Source of the DNA: Cloeon dipterum
Lineage: Eukaryota > Arthropoda > Insecta > Ephemeroptera > Baetidae
Direction: 5' to 3'
Length of the DNA stretch: 64,000 nt
Assembly (NCBI RefSeq): GCF_949628265.1
Contig: NC_088789.1
Span: 7,742,886-7,806,885 of the forward strand
A program made the translations under genes and the position numbers. How positions within the stretch are numbered: the first letter of the stretch is position 1; the number at the start of each line of letters is the position of its first letter. This document shows positions 1 through 52,264 of the stretch, in pieces. The notes under the pieces were generated by a model. It worked only from the letters and a program-made list of their open reading frames with translations, did not search any database and was not told the origin of the DNA.

Positions 1-547
1 CTAAATATGTGCTACCTAGTATTCCAATTTAAAAAGTTTAGCAACCACAAAAAGTAACTTTAAGTAAATTTAAATCATAGAAAATTTTAATTTAGCTAAC
101 CATAATGGACTAAATGTGGTGCCACATTGAAATAACAAATTACCTGTAGTGTTAACTCACTTCAATAATAACAGTTTGTGCTTCAGAAACACAATTTAGA
201 GGCTTTCGATATTAGCTTTCGTAGGTAAATATATTAAAGGAGAAAACAACTTCTTTTTAAACCAAAATACGTATAAACCATTAGCATAAAATGATAATTA
301 AATTTTGTTGTGCAAGTCGCGCGCAGCTCTCACGTCGTCCGTGGGAGCAGTGAAAACGAGCGTAACACCATCAGCGTCGCTTATTGCGTGTTGGACTGAA
401 GGCACGCCGCTTCCTTTCCTCAACTCCCAATGTTGTATTAGAGCCGCACTTCTACGCTGCAGCTGGCTAGTCGTTAGTTGTAGGCCAGCAGGCGCGGACG
501 GGGATTTCTCTTTCCTGCAGACTCGCTTTCATCTCGCATCTCGCACC
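1..547. other. 5' flank and leader of the acyl-CoA synthetase gene
   Basis: Positions 1-300 are AT-rich with no coding signal. From about 305 the composition becomes GC-richer and stays open to the ATG at 548, as expected for a transcribed leader. A pyrimidine-rich stretch ending in CAG near 519 could be a 3' splice site of a 5'UTR intron. No TATA box stands out. Confidence 0.4.
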
Positions 548-3500
548 ATGCTGGGCCTCAACATGTCGAAAGATTTGGCTCGCAAGATCCTGGCGCCGAG
601 CAGGACGATTGCTTTTCGTCACAGAAGCACTGAGCACATTACAGAAGACTACATCGACAGGACCAATAATGTGGTGCACTCGCCGTTCTCAGGCGTTGTC
701 GTGCCCAAGTTGAACGTGTCCGACTATATTTGGAGAAACTCGGACCGATGGAAACACTGGCCAGCAGTGGTGAGGCTCTAATTTAATTATTTTCTTTGCA
801 CCGACTGACTCACACGACTCACTGATTTTTATGCAATTTAAAATATGGCAACTATTCTAACTTGTAAAGTTAGACACATTAATTTATTATGTTATTATTG
901 TTAAGAAGTATCAGACTGAACACTTTAGAGAAATATTTTTGGTACCGTTCTACTTAATCTCTGAGCTGTTAATAATTTTCTTTGTCGGGTCAGAACAAGT
1001 CTTAAGATGAGACAATTTGTTACAAGACTTCCACGGAACTGAAGTTGCGTAAAATTACCATTGAAAGCGTAAGTCTTCGATAATTATTAATAATTTTTTT
1101 AAATTTTAATGCTTATATGCTTTTTCTCTATTAAAAACGACAAACGCAGAGGATTAATCTAACAATTTTCTTCATTTTAGACGACCGTGGTTGAAATAAG
1201 TGAATAAAACTGAGCGACTCTTCATTAGCCTCAGACTTGGGTGTTGCTTTAAAATATTTGACTTTTCCACAGACGTGTGCGGTGACAGGCCGCAGTTTCT
1301 CGTTCTGCGAGGCGCGGGCGGCGGCCGAACGGCTGGGGATCGCGTTGCCAGCCACCCTCGGCCTCAGACAGGGTGACGTCGTGGGGGTGGTCATGCCGAA
1401 CATGCCTGAGTACGCCATCACATTCCTGGGACTCGCGTCTGCCGGAATCATCGTCAGCCCCGCTAACCCATTGTACACTGCAGGTAAGAAGGCTTTGTTG
1501 CCAAACACACGTGCATTGCTCCTTCGACGATCGCTCCGTTTTCATTTACACTACTTGCTCCCTTTTGAATTCTCTGACACGCGATCCTTATGAAAAGAAG
1601 GGATTTTCGCCACCCCTCTCCCTTCATAGCCGCAAACGACAACCTTGTGAGTTTTCCACCGAGTGGGAATGAAAAACAAATTCATCGTTCAAGAAAATAT
1701 TTTTAAGATAACTGCAACTAGAAGGGTTCGCAGAAAACCTTTCTGCTCGATCGTCTACTTTTTGTGCTTTGTTTCACTCATGACCTACTTTCCGGTCAAG
1801 TAAATAAGGCGTCATAGCTTGAATTCATAACAGTTTTATTATGGAAGGGAATTATTAGAACACACAGTTTTTTAATTTATCACCCCTCATTTTCTGAAAC
1901 ACTAAAAGGAATACATATTCAAGAGCTACACCGCCTACACCCCATCATCTGTGTAACATCAATTCAGGTTTCAAATCTTTATTTCCTCCAAAAAAGATTT
2001 ATGTTGATTAAATTAATTTTACTAACACATGCAGATCATCCAAAAAACTAATCAGTCGGGATGACTGTTCAATTTATTAATTTTTTACAATGTCCAAGTT
2101 TAAAAAGCGATTCCAAGTTGATTTATGCATAAGTCAAATACATAAGCTCATTCATATCCTTTTTGCATTTTACAAATTTTATCGATGTTAAAAATATTTG
2201 TTAGTGTGATACAAAACAATCATTTGTTTCGCCCGTCCATGCAGTTACTGCTTGTATTTAAATATTTCCTTTATCCGTGCGATTTTCAACAACGCCATTT
2301 TTTGCTGGAATCTATTAAATCATGAATAATAAATAGCAACACAATCTTTAGATATCTATATATAAGTTAAGAACAATATCCCTTTTACATATTATTATCA
2401 TTTTTATCAAAAATAAATTTTAAACTTAATGAATTATTTAAAAAACCATCTAAGCGAGTTTTTTTTAAAATTCAAATCTCAAATAATTGCAATTTTCCAT
2501 CATTTTTATACATCAATTCCAAATATTTTTGGTGCTTGCTGGAATCGGTTTTGGTACCTTAAACGCTTTTCTTAGTGATTGCGTGTATTTAAAATTTATT
2601 TTAATATAAAATGTAATTCATAAATTTAATTTACAGTGGCTGCTTACAATAGCATAACAAGCAAAAATAAGAAATAGTGAAATTTAGTTGAATTGATGCA
2701 AGAGGGAATTTTTCACACAGGAAGATGCGAGTTGCGGGGATGTCAAGATTTCTTTACTCGTTTCTTTTTTGGTTTGCACTCAGAGGATGAGTGTAGGCGA
2801 ACGCTCACTTATTCAAAAAATTCTCTGCAGCAAATACTTTGGCATGAATTTTGTTTTGGAGCTAAATTACTGCTAATGAGGCCCGCGAGACCGAAACAGT
2901 CGCTGTACATTACAAAAGTTCGATATATATTATTTTTCTTTTAAAATTAATTTTTCAATTTTGTAGCCCCCTCCATCCCTTGTTGTTCAGCTATAGAAGT
3001 GACAATTGTAAAATAAATTTTATGAATTTAATTCACTCAATTTTATTTTTCCTTTTTTATTTTATTAAGTTTCAATATTATGGATGTTCAAGCGAAATGT
3101 TGGTCACCCTCAGTACGCAACTGCTTAGAGTGCAAAAGAAAGTTTCTGGCTTGCTCATTCTTTGAAGCAAAACAGACGTCGGCCGTGAGTACAAACGTAT
3201 CTAATAATAAATGCAAACGTTGCAAGGCCTTCTTGCTTTGAGCAAACGGGCTGAAGTGTTTTCTAGATAGGGAAGTGCATTGCCTTTTCTTCCTTCGCTT
3301 TTAATTCTGGCGTCTTTGCTTGCATCGCGGGAGGTCATCCGCCTGCTCGGCTGGCAGGCTTGCTGGCACCCACTCGTCTGCGATTGGCGTGCGATTAATT
3401 AATTAGGCAAGAGAAGAACAACAGCTTGATCTAAAGCCGTGTTTATCTCGCGCGCGGCACCGCTCTGCGACCCTAAGTCAATGTCATTGACAAAAGCAGC

Positions 3501-6500
3501 AGACGAACGCGTCACCAGGGATGCTGAAGCGCTGACAATGAGATGCACTTCGGCCGCTGCACCGCCGCGATAAGGCATCGCAACAACAATGCACTTTCGC
3601 AACTGAAGCACACACCGCAAAGTTATTTAGCTTAGGTCTTATTATACGTATGTCGACGAAGCCGCACGTACACTGCATTGCATGACGTCTTAATTGTGCA
3701 CTCGAGAGTGCATTGTCAATATGGTTGTGTAATGATTCCCGTTAATCTCGTTTACCGATACGCGTCATAATTTGTTAAAGAGTCATTCAATTGAAATTAC
3801 GAACGACCGATATCAACTCTAATATTGTGAAAGTTGACTGATTAATGGAATTGCGAGTTGGAATGCAATAGAATGCGTTTAATTTCTTGAATGGTGTTTT
3901 TGGTGAAAGAGAAATGAACATAAACGCAATTATATAGACTTGTGTGCAAGAATGCTCAAAAGCAAAGAATTTTAAATTTCAATCAAACAATAATTTTGAC
4001 TTTTACCAAAAGAAAACGAGGTTTTAGATTGAATAATTTGAAAAAATTCAAATAATTTGAAAAAATTCAAATTATTTTAAAAGTTGTAACAGCCTAGTTA
4101 TCAAGTTCTCACAATAACTAAAAGCTTGTCCTTTAGTTTTATAGGCTTATATAAAAAATTAATTACTTCTCGGAGTGTGGATAATTTTTTGCCAATAAAC
4201 ACAACACACTTTACGCTGTAAATAATCATATTTCTGATATTCTTTAATCATAAATTCAAGCAATTATTAACGCTTTGTTCCACTGTAAGAAACTCAAATT
4301 ATTTTATCTTTATGTAATTATCGTTGAAATACAAACCAGACTTTTTCTTCCTCGTTGAGGAGAGCGTCAATTTGTTTTCTGACTTGTTCCAGCTTAACAA
4401 TTGAAGCCCTATTTTATGGTAAAATTATTAAATTAGTACATAATTTAATGCATTTAACACTGGCTAAGATTTACTCTCTTCCGCAACGGGGAAACACAAA
4501 GTCCGGGTTTTGAACATTCCTCGAGGGGCTTTTCTCCGAAAAAAAGTAATGTACTAAGACAAATTTTAAATAAGAGATTTGAAACGTTTTTATGGTTCAT
4601 ATACAAAAATTCCTGGACAATAGAAATTTAAAAAAAGTGAGGAAATAAGAAGAGAAAGAAAAAATGTTATAATTGTGTGAGTGTGGGAGGCAAATGTATT
4701 CAAATTTAAGGCAATATAGTCAATTCGACGCTGCTGCTCATTTGGAAAAAAGCAAATTATTCCAACATCCTGAAATATTTAAATTTAAACTTTTGTATTC
4801 TTTAAAAAAAATCAAAGTTGAAAGTGAAAAATAAAAATGGTTCTAAGATTAAAAACAATTCTTTTTTTGTAAATTATAAGAGGAGCTGGCGCGCCAATTT
4901 GAGAACTGCGGTGCCAAGGCGGTAGTGACCACCCCCGAGCACTTCACCAAAGTGCAAGAAGCCCTCTCCAAGGTACCTGGTGGTGGAGGGCCCATCGTGG
5001 TGACAACCGGCGGTCCGGAAGGCAACGACATTTTCAGCCTTGACGAGCTTATGGAGCGCGAGTTCAGCAGGCGGACGCCGCGATTCGACCGTCCCGACCC
5101 GGACAGCATCGTTGCACTGCCGTACTCGAGCGGAACCACCGGATTGCCCAAGGGGGTGGTCATTCTGCACCGCAATATGGTTGCCAACCTGTGCCAATTG
5201 GAGCACCCAAACGTTCTCAGCTTCCCACCGCACGGTAGGAAAATTTTTAAACCTTTCATTTGTGCTTTTTTAATTTATTTTTATTTGGATTAAATTTTTT
5301 TATGTTTTGATCAGGAGCCCCTCAAGATGTAACGGTCGGTGTGCTACCATTTTTCCACATCTACGGCTTGAATGGGCTTTTGAATATCAGCTTGAGCATA
5401 GGCCGCCATACGATCACCATTCCTAAGTTTGAGCCGAAAGTTTTCGCTTCGATTTTCACCAAATACAAGGTACAACCTCATCAAGAATAAAAAAATTAGA
5501 GTTTGAACCGCATTTTGAATTTAACAGCCCAGCGTTTTGGCTCTTGTTCCGCCGCTTGTTATGTACCTGACGCAGTCTGAGTTGGTCACCAGTTCCGACC
5601 TATCTCGAGTCCGTTTTATCAGCTGTGGTGCTGCCCCAGCAACGAAGTCATTGATAGAGCAGTTTATGATTAAGGCAAATTGTCCGGATCTGGATTTTAG
5701 AGAAGGTAAACCAGTCCTCCTTTACCCTGAAACAAGCTTAACTCCCTAAATTCAATAAAAATAATACAACAAAATTGCAATTAGTAAACAAAAATTTTGA
5801 ATTGACAGTGGCAAAGATCAAACATAAATAACATTTGTTGGTTGCTTTGGTTCTTTTCTTAATCTTTTTTAATAAATACCCTCTATTTTTAAAGCTATAT
5901 GTGATAGTTACTCAGACGTTTAAAAAAACCCAATATACCATTTTCAATTCCTTTCCCACACAAATAGCTTCTAACAGATCAACTCTTTAAAAATTTTGGT
6001 AATTAATGCATACCAAAAAATTGTCTCTCATTTCCAGGATATGGTTTGACTGAAACTTCATGCGCAGCTACGTTCAGGCCTTCATGGTCGGGCGATGACA
6101 AGATTGGCTCGTGCGGGTTGCCGGTGTCCCTGACAGAAGTAAAAATCGTGGATGAACAGGGCCAGGCACTGACGCTGGGACAGACCGGGGAGCTGTGGCT
6201 GCGAGGGCCGCAGGTCATGCAAGGCTACTTCCGGAACGAGAAGGCAACCAAGGAGACCCTGACCGATGATGGCTGGCTTATGACCGGGGACATTGCATAC
6301 CTAGACAATGACGGCTACGTTTTCATCGTGGACAGACTAAAGGAGCTAATCAAAGTAAAAGGACTGCAGGTGAAAGGACTTTTCCTATTTTTGCGTAAAA
6401 ATATGCACTTGAAGAGCAAACTCAATGCTGGTCTCACAAATTCTTAATTTGTGGTTGTAATATTTTTAAGTTAATTCAATTTTAAGGCTTGGTACAAATA

Positions 6501-6945
6501 AATAATTGTTTCAATGTATTTGTTTATAAGAGAATTTTCATTTAATTTCACAAAAGATATTATGAAATAATAACTATAAACTTCAAGCTCATAGTTTAAG
6601 AATAACGCTTAAAAACAAAAATTTTCGTCTGTATACAAATCCAGCTATCAAATTTCTATTGTTCCCCAGGTGTCTCCGACTGAGCTGGAGGGAATCCTGA
6701 GGAAAATGGATGGTGTTGCTGACGTCGCGGTGCTCGGCGTTCCCGACCAACGCGCTGGAGAGGTGCCAAAAGCATTTGTAGTGGTGAAAGAAGGCAGCAC
6801 CATTGCAGAAAACGATGTGGCGGCCTTTGTCGAGGCTCGGGTCGCTGAATTCAAGAGACTGGCCGGCGGTGTCAAGTTCATCAAAGAAATCCCGAAAAAC
6901 GCGGCAGGAAAAATTCTGAGGAAGAACTTGAAGAGCCTTTTGTGA
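548..6945 (+). CDS. Luciferase/4CL-like acyl-CoA synthetase, probably mitochondrial
   Basis: This is an AMP-forming acyl-CoA synthetase of the ANL superfamily. Family members activate a carboxylic acid with ATP to an acyl-adenylate and transfer it to CoA. Exons are 548-769, 1273-1483, 4881-5234, 5315-5469, 5528-5705, 6038-6369 and 6670-6945. They join in frame to 575 aa, the usual family length plus an N-terminal extension. Motifs in order: P-loop YSSGTTGLPKG (about 226-236), YGLTET (375-380), TGD (456-458), the hinge VDRLKELIK (471-479) and the catalytic lysine in PKNAAGKILRK (K565). The start at 548 follows CACC. The first 30 residues carry many Arg/Lys and few acidic residues, suggesting a mitochondrial presequence. 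The C-terminus is KSLL, not the peroxisomal SKL of firefly luciferase and relatives. The substrate cannot be read from the sequence. Family is certain; localisation is inferred. Confidence 0.93.
1484..4880 (+). other. Large second intron of the acyl-CoA synthetase gene
   Basis: This 3.4-kb intron is AT-rich and has no convincing exon. The exception is a GC-richer island at about 3180-3700, with a homeodomain-like ATTAATTAATTAG run near 3394 and several short CG-containing patches. That makes it a candidate intronic enhancer, by inference only. Confidence 0.5.
4032..4078. repeat. Small tandem duplication with inverted-repeat symmetry
   Basis: A 19-bp unit (AATAATTTGAAAAAATTCA) is present twice in tandem at 4032-4050 and 4051-4069. 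Each unit is close to palindromic (AATTTGAA facing TTCAAATT), so the stretch can fold into a short AT-rich hairpin. It lies inside an intron and is probably replication slippage. Confidence 0.7.
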
Positions 6946-8304
6946 TCAGACTCTACACTTACTGTTACCCCGCCAGTGATTCATATTATAATCATCATCA
7001 AAATAATAAGCATAGTGTATTTTCATAAGAATGAGTGTGGTTTGATTTAAAAGCATTGACGCACAAGAGATCCAGATAACAAATTGCAATTTATTTACGT
7101 GTCCCATTCACAAATACTGCCAGATCAAGAAAACGATGCATATTGGACACAATTTATTTAAGACGTTTAGATTTCGATACAGAAAATATTATTTATGCTG
7201 ATATTCTGGTATATACATAGTATCTTAGTTATCATTTTCAAGCGATTTCCTTCCTTGGAAAACTTTATTTATCTCGGCTAGCAATTTTGCCGCTCAACTC
7301 TCAACTCACAAATCAATTAATTTAATCTCACTCATAGAATTTAACAGCAGTAGTTATCCCGACTCAAAGTAAGGTTTTTTCACTAATTTTCTGGACTATG
7401 TAAGTTAAAAAATTGACTTTCAACATCTCGACTAATAGAAGAGGAACAATATTCTCTCAGATACAAAACAATAAAAAACTGTACATTTGTGATGCAAAAA
7501 GTAAACCGAAAGTGTCCAAAATATTAAAATGTACTTTATATATATCTTTAAAATCGAAGGCTCTGATATTCTACTAGATCGATTACATGTCTTGCCATTT
7601 AAGATTTTGAGAACAATCAAAGACGAAATGAATCCGTCTGAAGGCCAAGAATATCTGCAAATTCACAGGAATAATACCACTTACAACAACTCAGGGTCTC
7701 CGACTAAATTCTACGCAATTTACATGAATCATACAAATCAACAATTTGTTACATAGTAAATGCAACAAAAATCTGATAATTTGGCAATTTCCCAAGAGAA
7801 AATCCCGCAGTGAGATCTGGCAAAATGAATAAAGAATAGGTGTGCAACAATCGTTAAGATCCAAACCCTGTTGTGTGAGCAATTGATCAAATTAGGCGTT
7901 TATATATTACATTTCCCTCTGGTACCCTAATTTCTTCCAACAGAGACTGTTTACTTGAGTAATCAACAACATCTCGTTTTTTAGGTTAGCATTGTGTGTC
8001 TGTGTGTGTGATTATTGCAGATTTAGCCAATGCATCTGCCACGCGCCAGCTTAAAATTCATCTTTTTCTATAAACACAGCCCGTTTGAGAAATTCAACAT
8101 TATTTCTTTTGTCTGTGCCATTCAAAGTCATTGCAATTTTACACCTGTCAGTCTGCACCTCAGTTCGTAAATATCAATTATTATAATCATTGTAAGGCAA
8201 CATTGTGGACATTCGCCCCAACCGGTCGGGTGAGGGTGGAAACGTTACTCATTGCGTCGATAGTTTGTGCACCCAGCACAATCGAGCGTTTCTTTAAAAT
8301 AATT
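6946..8304. other. Convergent 3' region between the acyl-CoA synthetase and pecanex genes
   Basis: The two genes end tail to tail here and no coding signal is visible. An AATAAA at about 7470-7475 could serve the plus-strand gene. TTTATT at 7264-7269 (AATAAA on the minus strand) is the nearest canonical signal I found below the pecanex stop and would imply a 1-kb 3'UTR. The region is AT-rich, so chance matches are expected. Confidence 0.4.
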
Positions 8305-49333
<41,029 letters not shown>

Positions 49334-52264
49334 CAATACGCCCGGGGAAGCAGAAATGCTTCCCCGCACCGACCGCTGAGGAGTCGGTCCACGTCGGCCA
49401 CCAGAAGACGCCTGGCCGACAACGTCCAGTGAACACGCTGACGGACCTTAAACTGGTGTTGGGACAATCGATCCACTCTTGCCAGCCAGTACTTTTTGTT
49501 GAATCAAAATCTGACCGCGGCTGACTTGCTACTTGATTTTACCTTCGTTCAGTATTGATTTGTTTGTCATCACTAACGACTGTGCAATATTTGCATCCGA
49601 ATTAGAGTGACTGCTTCTCGTGAAACTCAAACTTGTAAAAGTAATTTATTTTCCATTCTGCCTGTCAGAAGTGACCAATCAAAAGCAGTTCTTTTTGTTG
49701 CAAAGAAATTTTTCTCGCAAAGAAGCCGCGTAAGAGTGAGTTTTGCCTATTTTTACTATAGTATTTTTATGACCGATGCATGCCATTCTGTAATCACATA
49801 ATAATCTGTTAAATGTAAGGTCAAGCATACTTTGTATAACCGACGAAGAGAGGATAAAAATGAAAGCCCAGTATTCAATTTTTCACTGGGAAAGTGGAAA
49901 AAAACGAGATAAATCCACAGTGAGAGAAAGGCATCTAATCAAGTAGAGAATTTGACACATTTCGTACTCCATCAACATAATCAAGTGGGCCCTGAACGTG
50001 AACCATACATTCGTCAAATCAGTGTGAATCGCTCTCGTTAAAATCGGCCTCCGTGGTTAAATTCCTGTTAAACTATGTACAGTATGGTGTATCAGTAGCA
50101 TTTTCGCGGTAATTATGAGTGTCACATCCCACTGTTCACTGTGCATAAATTTCTCACAAAATTGAGGCCTTATTTGAACGAACGAGCTCTGTTTGCAGCC
50201 AAACAGATAAAAATTATGGTTAAACAGGCAACCTTTGTTCACAACCATCCCTATTGCCTTGCAAAAAGTATATTTTGGAAACTTAAAACTGTTTTGTTGT
50301 GCTCTAGTAATGAGCACGTTAACTGGAAACATGGAAAATGAACAACTGAAACGGTGCATTACCAGTATAAACGTGGTCACGATTTTATCTAATGCTTGAA
50401 GTCATCGACTTGAAGACACCTTTTGTTGTACACCTAAACAGGGCAATATTTACTTAAACGAACGAGACTATCGCCGAGACAGTACCATTTTATGATCCGA
50501 TGTTTGTCCCTTAGATCGTGCTGTTAACCCTGTGTTACTTTTTGTTGAGTGAATATATTGATATTTTACAATTCCAAACAAACGATTTCTGTATTGATTA
50601 ACTCTGTTTGCTAGTCTTGCAATTTGTAATTGGGAAGGAAATTATTGCCGCTGAATGGATATTCCAGGCGCGACACATTCCCTTGATTGCAAATTATGTT
50701 AAAAGGACATTTCCTCTGTCAGAATGACTTAATTGCGATCGAATTCAGGCGCCATTTGTTTTAGTTATTTTTAAAAAACGCTGGGATAAGTTATTGCTCG
50801 AAGTTTACTTAACATTCCGTTTTATGTGATTTGTATGCCGTCTTTTTTGTAGTTTAAGTGCAACATCGATACTTACTTGATAATTTTTGTTTTGTTAATA
50901 CTATTTATTACTCTGTGGTGTGGATTTGGAAAAATCTTTGCGGATTAAAAAGTAAGAAAAACGACTGAGCTTTCGAGTTGCAGCATTCAATGTGAAAAAC
51001 TGGCTCAATTCTATTAACAAATGAATTTCTATGTTTTACGTAACTCTTATTGTTTTCGTTCTGTTCCCTCCACATATGATTTCGTGTGTCACTGTCGATG
51101 TACATATTCGCCTTCTGTGTTACAATAATTATATATTACGATTATTACCACCTTCTACTTAGGGAAAGATACCAACGTGCTGTCTGCCATTTTCGACTGT
51201 ACATAATTAAGCAAACTCGCAACATTGAAAATACACACAGACACAACATTGTAAATAAGCTAAGAAACGAAAACTATTCAAAGTAAAAGACATCTTGTGA
51301 CCATACCGTTGGAAAAGAAGATAATTTATAGGGGTCATGGTGATAAAACTAATATTATAAAGAAAGGAGAATATCAATCTACCTAACTGACGAGATATGT
51401 TCGGAGGAATACGCAGTCATGTTAATTTTTAAAATAACAACATGGATATAATCTAATTCGGAATAAACGCCAAAACTTTACATAAAGCTGATTTTTATTT
51501 TGAAAATTTAATGCCCAAAACCTTTAAATGCGAATATTTAAACTACACCTAACTCTTTGAATAAGCAACCAAAACAATCTTGCACAGTTCGAAGGTTAGT
51601 GGTAGCAGATTGCTATCCATGTGTATGTACTTCATATTATAATCCACAAAAGATCCAAATAATTTAGAATCAGGGAATCAGCTAACTTATCATTGATAAA
51701 TATTGTGTATTACTGAAATTGTGGAGTTTTTAACCTTCAAAATTATCAAATTGGGATTTTGTGTTTTTATAATTAAGTTTACTTTACTCAGACTTTGTGT
51801 ACAACTGATCTGGTGATATAAATTTGCTAAATTTGGAGCAATTTTTCGGCGCTTCTTTTTGTTTTGTTTTTTAATTCAATATTTTAAAAGATCAAACGAA
51901 TTAAAAGTTCTACTTATGAGCGTCCAGATTCCTTTCCCACATTTTAAGATCTTTAAAACTGAAAATGCGGAAAATACTGTGCATTATGACAAAAAATGAA
52001 GGGGACCTGAGGAGACCGAAGGTAGTATTTTCCCGCCAGTCCCCTCCAATGTTAAACTTCAAACCAATAAGAAGCGAGAATGAAACAGACCAGTCGGCTG
52101 CCGTGCTCTCAGAATTCAGAAACACCAACATTACCAACACCAACAACACAAACAAATTACGGAACCACATGGTTAAGCGACAGCAAGCATCGTCGACTGA
52201 ATAATAGTGAATTCAAGTTTACGGATTTTGAGAAGAGTCTCTGATATATTTATTTCTTATCAAT
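49334..52264 (+). other. Slipper 3'UTR and RBM28 promoter region
   Basis: This is a 2.9-kb AT-rich interval with no recognised gene. The slipper 3'UTR probably runs to the AATAAA at 51462-51467, about 2.1 kb. From about 51960 the composition becomes GC-richer and marks the RBM28 promoter and leader. An upstream open frame (51965-52204) ends 60 nt before the RBM28 ATG and could act as a uORF if the transcript begins early enough. Confidence 0.5.
52029..52037 (+). promoter_or_regulatory. E2F-type site upstream of RBM28
   Basis: TTTCCCGCC matches the known E2F consensus (TTTSSCGC) exactly and lies about 230 bp before the start codon. Ribosome-biogenesis genes are often growth-regulated, so the site is plausible, but a single match can be chance. 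Confidence 0.4.

Noticed and set aside
51910..52170. Minus-strand 86-codon frame whose start looks like a signal peptide (MWFRNLFVLLVLVML...)
   Set aside because: The hydrophobic run is the complement of an ACCAAC-repeat stretch in the probable RBM28 leader; there is no cysteine pattern, homologue or splice support.
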